Positions 6,290 through 7,093 of a DNA stretch of 7,093 bases are shown here, piece after piece (positions within the stretch are counted from its first letter, which is position 1; each line of letters starts with the position of its first letter). Below the pieces are notes generated by a model that did not search any database, was not told the DNA's origin, and was given only the letters and a program-made list of their open reading frames with translations. The position numbers and the translations under genes are program-made. The stretch comes from Oceanospirillaceae bacterium. GTDB taxonomy: Bacteria; Pseudomonadota; Gammaproteobacteria; Pseudomonadales; Balneatricaceae. Location: positions 25,636 through 32,728 of the forward strand of contig DPHB01000050.1 in NCBI GenBank assembly GCA_003521845.1, given 5' to 3'.

Positions 6290-6991
6290 ATGACCTTGAA
6301 CAAGTATTTAAAAATTGGTGTCTTGGGTGGCATGGGACCCGAGGCCTCGGTCGCTTTTTACAACCGCATTATTAAACTATTTCAACAAGAGCAAGGGGCT
6401 CAATATAATTTCGAGTACCCAGAAATGCTGATACATAACATACCGTCACCGGACAATGTAGAGGCTGGGGTGGAGGATGAACTAGCAGATTACTTGCTAA
6501 GCAGTACACGGTTATTAGAAAGCGCTGGCATGCAGCTGCTAGCCATACCCTGTAACTCAGCCCATGTGCATATCGACAAGGTGACAAAGGCGGCGCAAGG
6601 CAAAGTAATGAACATTGTTGAAGAAACCGCTAAGGTGATTCATCAATCAGGTATCGATAAAGTGTTGCTACTAGCCACCAAAAGCACCCTCAAGTACGAG
6701 ATATACCAGCCTTACTTAATGCGCTTAGGTATTGAGGCAATCGTGCCCTCTGCGTCTCATCAAGAGCTTATTACGCGGTCTATAATGAGTGTCTGTGATG
6801 GCAGCATTAACAACCAAACTCGCAACGACATAGCAAAACTTGTTGCTGCTTACTCTGATGCTCAGGGTGTGGTGCTAAGTTGTACTGAAATCCCACTCAT
6901 TATTGGTCAAGCGGATCTTTGCATCCCCTGCTTTGATACGGCCGAAATTCTTGCACGAGCAACTTATGAATATTGTTTAAACAGGAATTAG
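6290..6991 (+). CDS. Aspartate/glutamate racemase family protein
   Basis: A cytosolic, cofactor-independent racemase of the Asp/Glu racemase superfamily (RacX/YgeA-like). These enzymes invert amino-acid stereochemistry with a pair of cysteines. From ATG 6290 the protein is 233 aa, close to the 230 aa of E. coli YgeA. It shows the N-terminal GGMGPEAS loop (13-20), the first catalytic cysteine Cys88 in PCNSAH, an ATKST segment (127-131) and the second catalytic cysteine Cys198 in LSCTEIP. Both cysteines are intact, so activity is expected. The substrate, D-Asp or another amino acid, cannot be told from sequence. TTG 6266 would add eight residues but lies almost at the predicted transcription start; neither start has a strong Shine-Dalgarno (GAG at 6277-6279 is the best for ATG). 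It seems to be a single-gene unit, separated from acnA by a terminator. No clear plus-strand terminator follows; the gene converges on the tRNA. Confidence 0.88.
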   Translation: MTLNKYLKIGVLGGMGPEASVAFYNRIIKLFQQEQGAQYNFEYPEMLIHNIPSPDNVEAGVEDELADYLLSSTRLLESAGMQLLAIPCNSAHVHIDKVTKAAQGKVMNIVEETAKVIHQSGIDKVLLLATKSTLKYEIYQPYLMRLGIEAIVPSASHQELITRSIMSVCDGSINNQTRNDIAKLVAAYSDAQGVVLSCTEIPLIIGQADLCIPCFDTAEILARATYEYCLNRN

Positions 6992-7010
6992 GAACAAAAC
7001 AGACAGGCAC

Positions 7011-7030
7011 AAAAAAACCGCTCATGGCGG
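7011..7030 (-). terminator. Rho-independent terminator downstream of the tRNA
   Basis: Read on the minus strand, CCGC-CATGA-GCGG (7030 down to 7018) forms a short GC stem followed immediately by seven T (A-run 7011-7017 on the plus strand). It lies about 40 bases past the 3' end of the leftward tRNA and fits as the end of that transcript. The stem is only four GC pairs, so it may be modest in strength. The plus-strand side lacks a T-run, so it should not terminate the racemase message. Confidence 0.65.
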
Positions 7031-7039
7031 CTATTATGT

Positions 7040-7066
7040 TTGACTGCCCTGTAGACTGACAGTCAA
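7040..7066. other. Inverted repeat between tRNA and its terminator
   Basis: TTGACTG (7040-7046) and CAGTCAA (7060-7066) are perfect 7-bp arms with a 13-base loop. In the minus-strand transcript this hairpin would form just after the tRNA CCA end (6 bases away) and before the terminator. It could help define the 3' trailer for processing, but no T-run follows it. Confidence 0.4.
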
Positions 7067-7071
7067 GTAAA

Positions 7072-7093
7072 TGGTGCGGACGGAGAGACTCGA
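7072..7093 (-). tRNA. 3' end of a tRNA, cut by window edge
   Basis: On the minus strand the last bases read as a tRNA 3' end: a T-loop ending TCGAGT (7088-7093), T-stem strand CTCTC (7083-7087), acceptor strand CGTCCGC (7076-7082), discriminator A (7075) and an encoded CCA (7072-7074). The matching 5' acceptor strand, GCGGACG, would lie outside the window. A GCGG… start with discriminator A is compatible with a leucine tRNA, but the anticodon is not visible, so the isotype is only a guess. It is transcribed leftward, toward the racemase gene. Confidence 0.8.

Noticed and set aside
7067..7093. tRNA 3' end as an integration site
   Set aside because: No integrase and no second copy of the tRNA end are seen in the window, so there is no sign of an integrated element.

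Overview
The window looks like the chromosome of a free-living gammaproteobacterium, probably marine. The reasons are a mid-range GC content, AcnA- and AcnB-type aconitases together, E. coli-like promoter elements, and dispersed GTCATTGCGAG…CTCGCAATGAC palindromes. The AcnB resembles, from memory, the longer form I associate with Bacteroidota and some marine gammaproteobacteria more than E. coli AcnB. Genus cannot be fixed from this sequence.

Layout from left to right: (1) 1-234 is non-coding. It holds a palindromic dispersed repeat, three degenerate units spaced exactly 25 bp apart, and a strong Rho-independent terminator for the leftward gene. (2) 235-3024, minus strand, is acnB (aconitase B / 2-methylisocitrate dehydratase). 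(3) 3025-3291 is a 267-bp divergent control region with a good promoter for acnB, a perfect 15-bp palindrome over its expected transcription start, and a cluster of inverted repeats in front of acnA, including the perfect 12-mer ATTGTCGACAAT. (4) 3292-6009, plus strand, is acnA. (5) 6010-6289 is non-coding. It holds a second, inverted copy of the dispersed repeat followed directly by eight T (a likely acnA terminator), a weak stem-loop, and a candidate promoter. (6) 6290-6991, plus strand, is an Asp/Glu racemase-family protein. (7) 7011-7093 holds the 3' end of a minus-strand tRNA cut by the window edge, and its downstream terminator.

The two aconitases catalyse the same TCA-cycle step, citrate to isocitrate through cis-aconitate. 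They sit back to back on one shared control region, so coordinated or reciprocal regulation is possible. AcnB enzymes are usually the main growth-phase aconitase and can also act on 2-methylisocitrate. AcnA enzymes are usually the more oxidant-stable form. The racemase and tRNA appear to be separate transcription units.

I see no phage, defence, CRISPR or biosynthetic system. The points most worth following are the divergent aconitase pair with its two perfect palindromes, and the inverted repeat copies that bracket it, one of which seems to supply a terminator.
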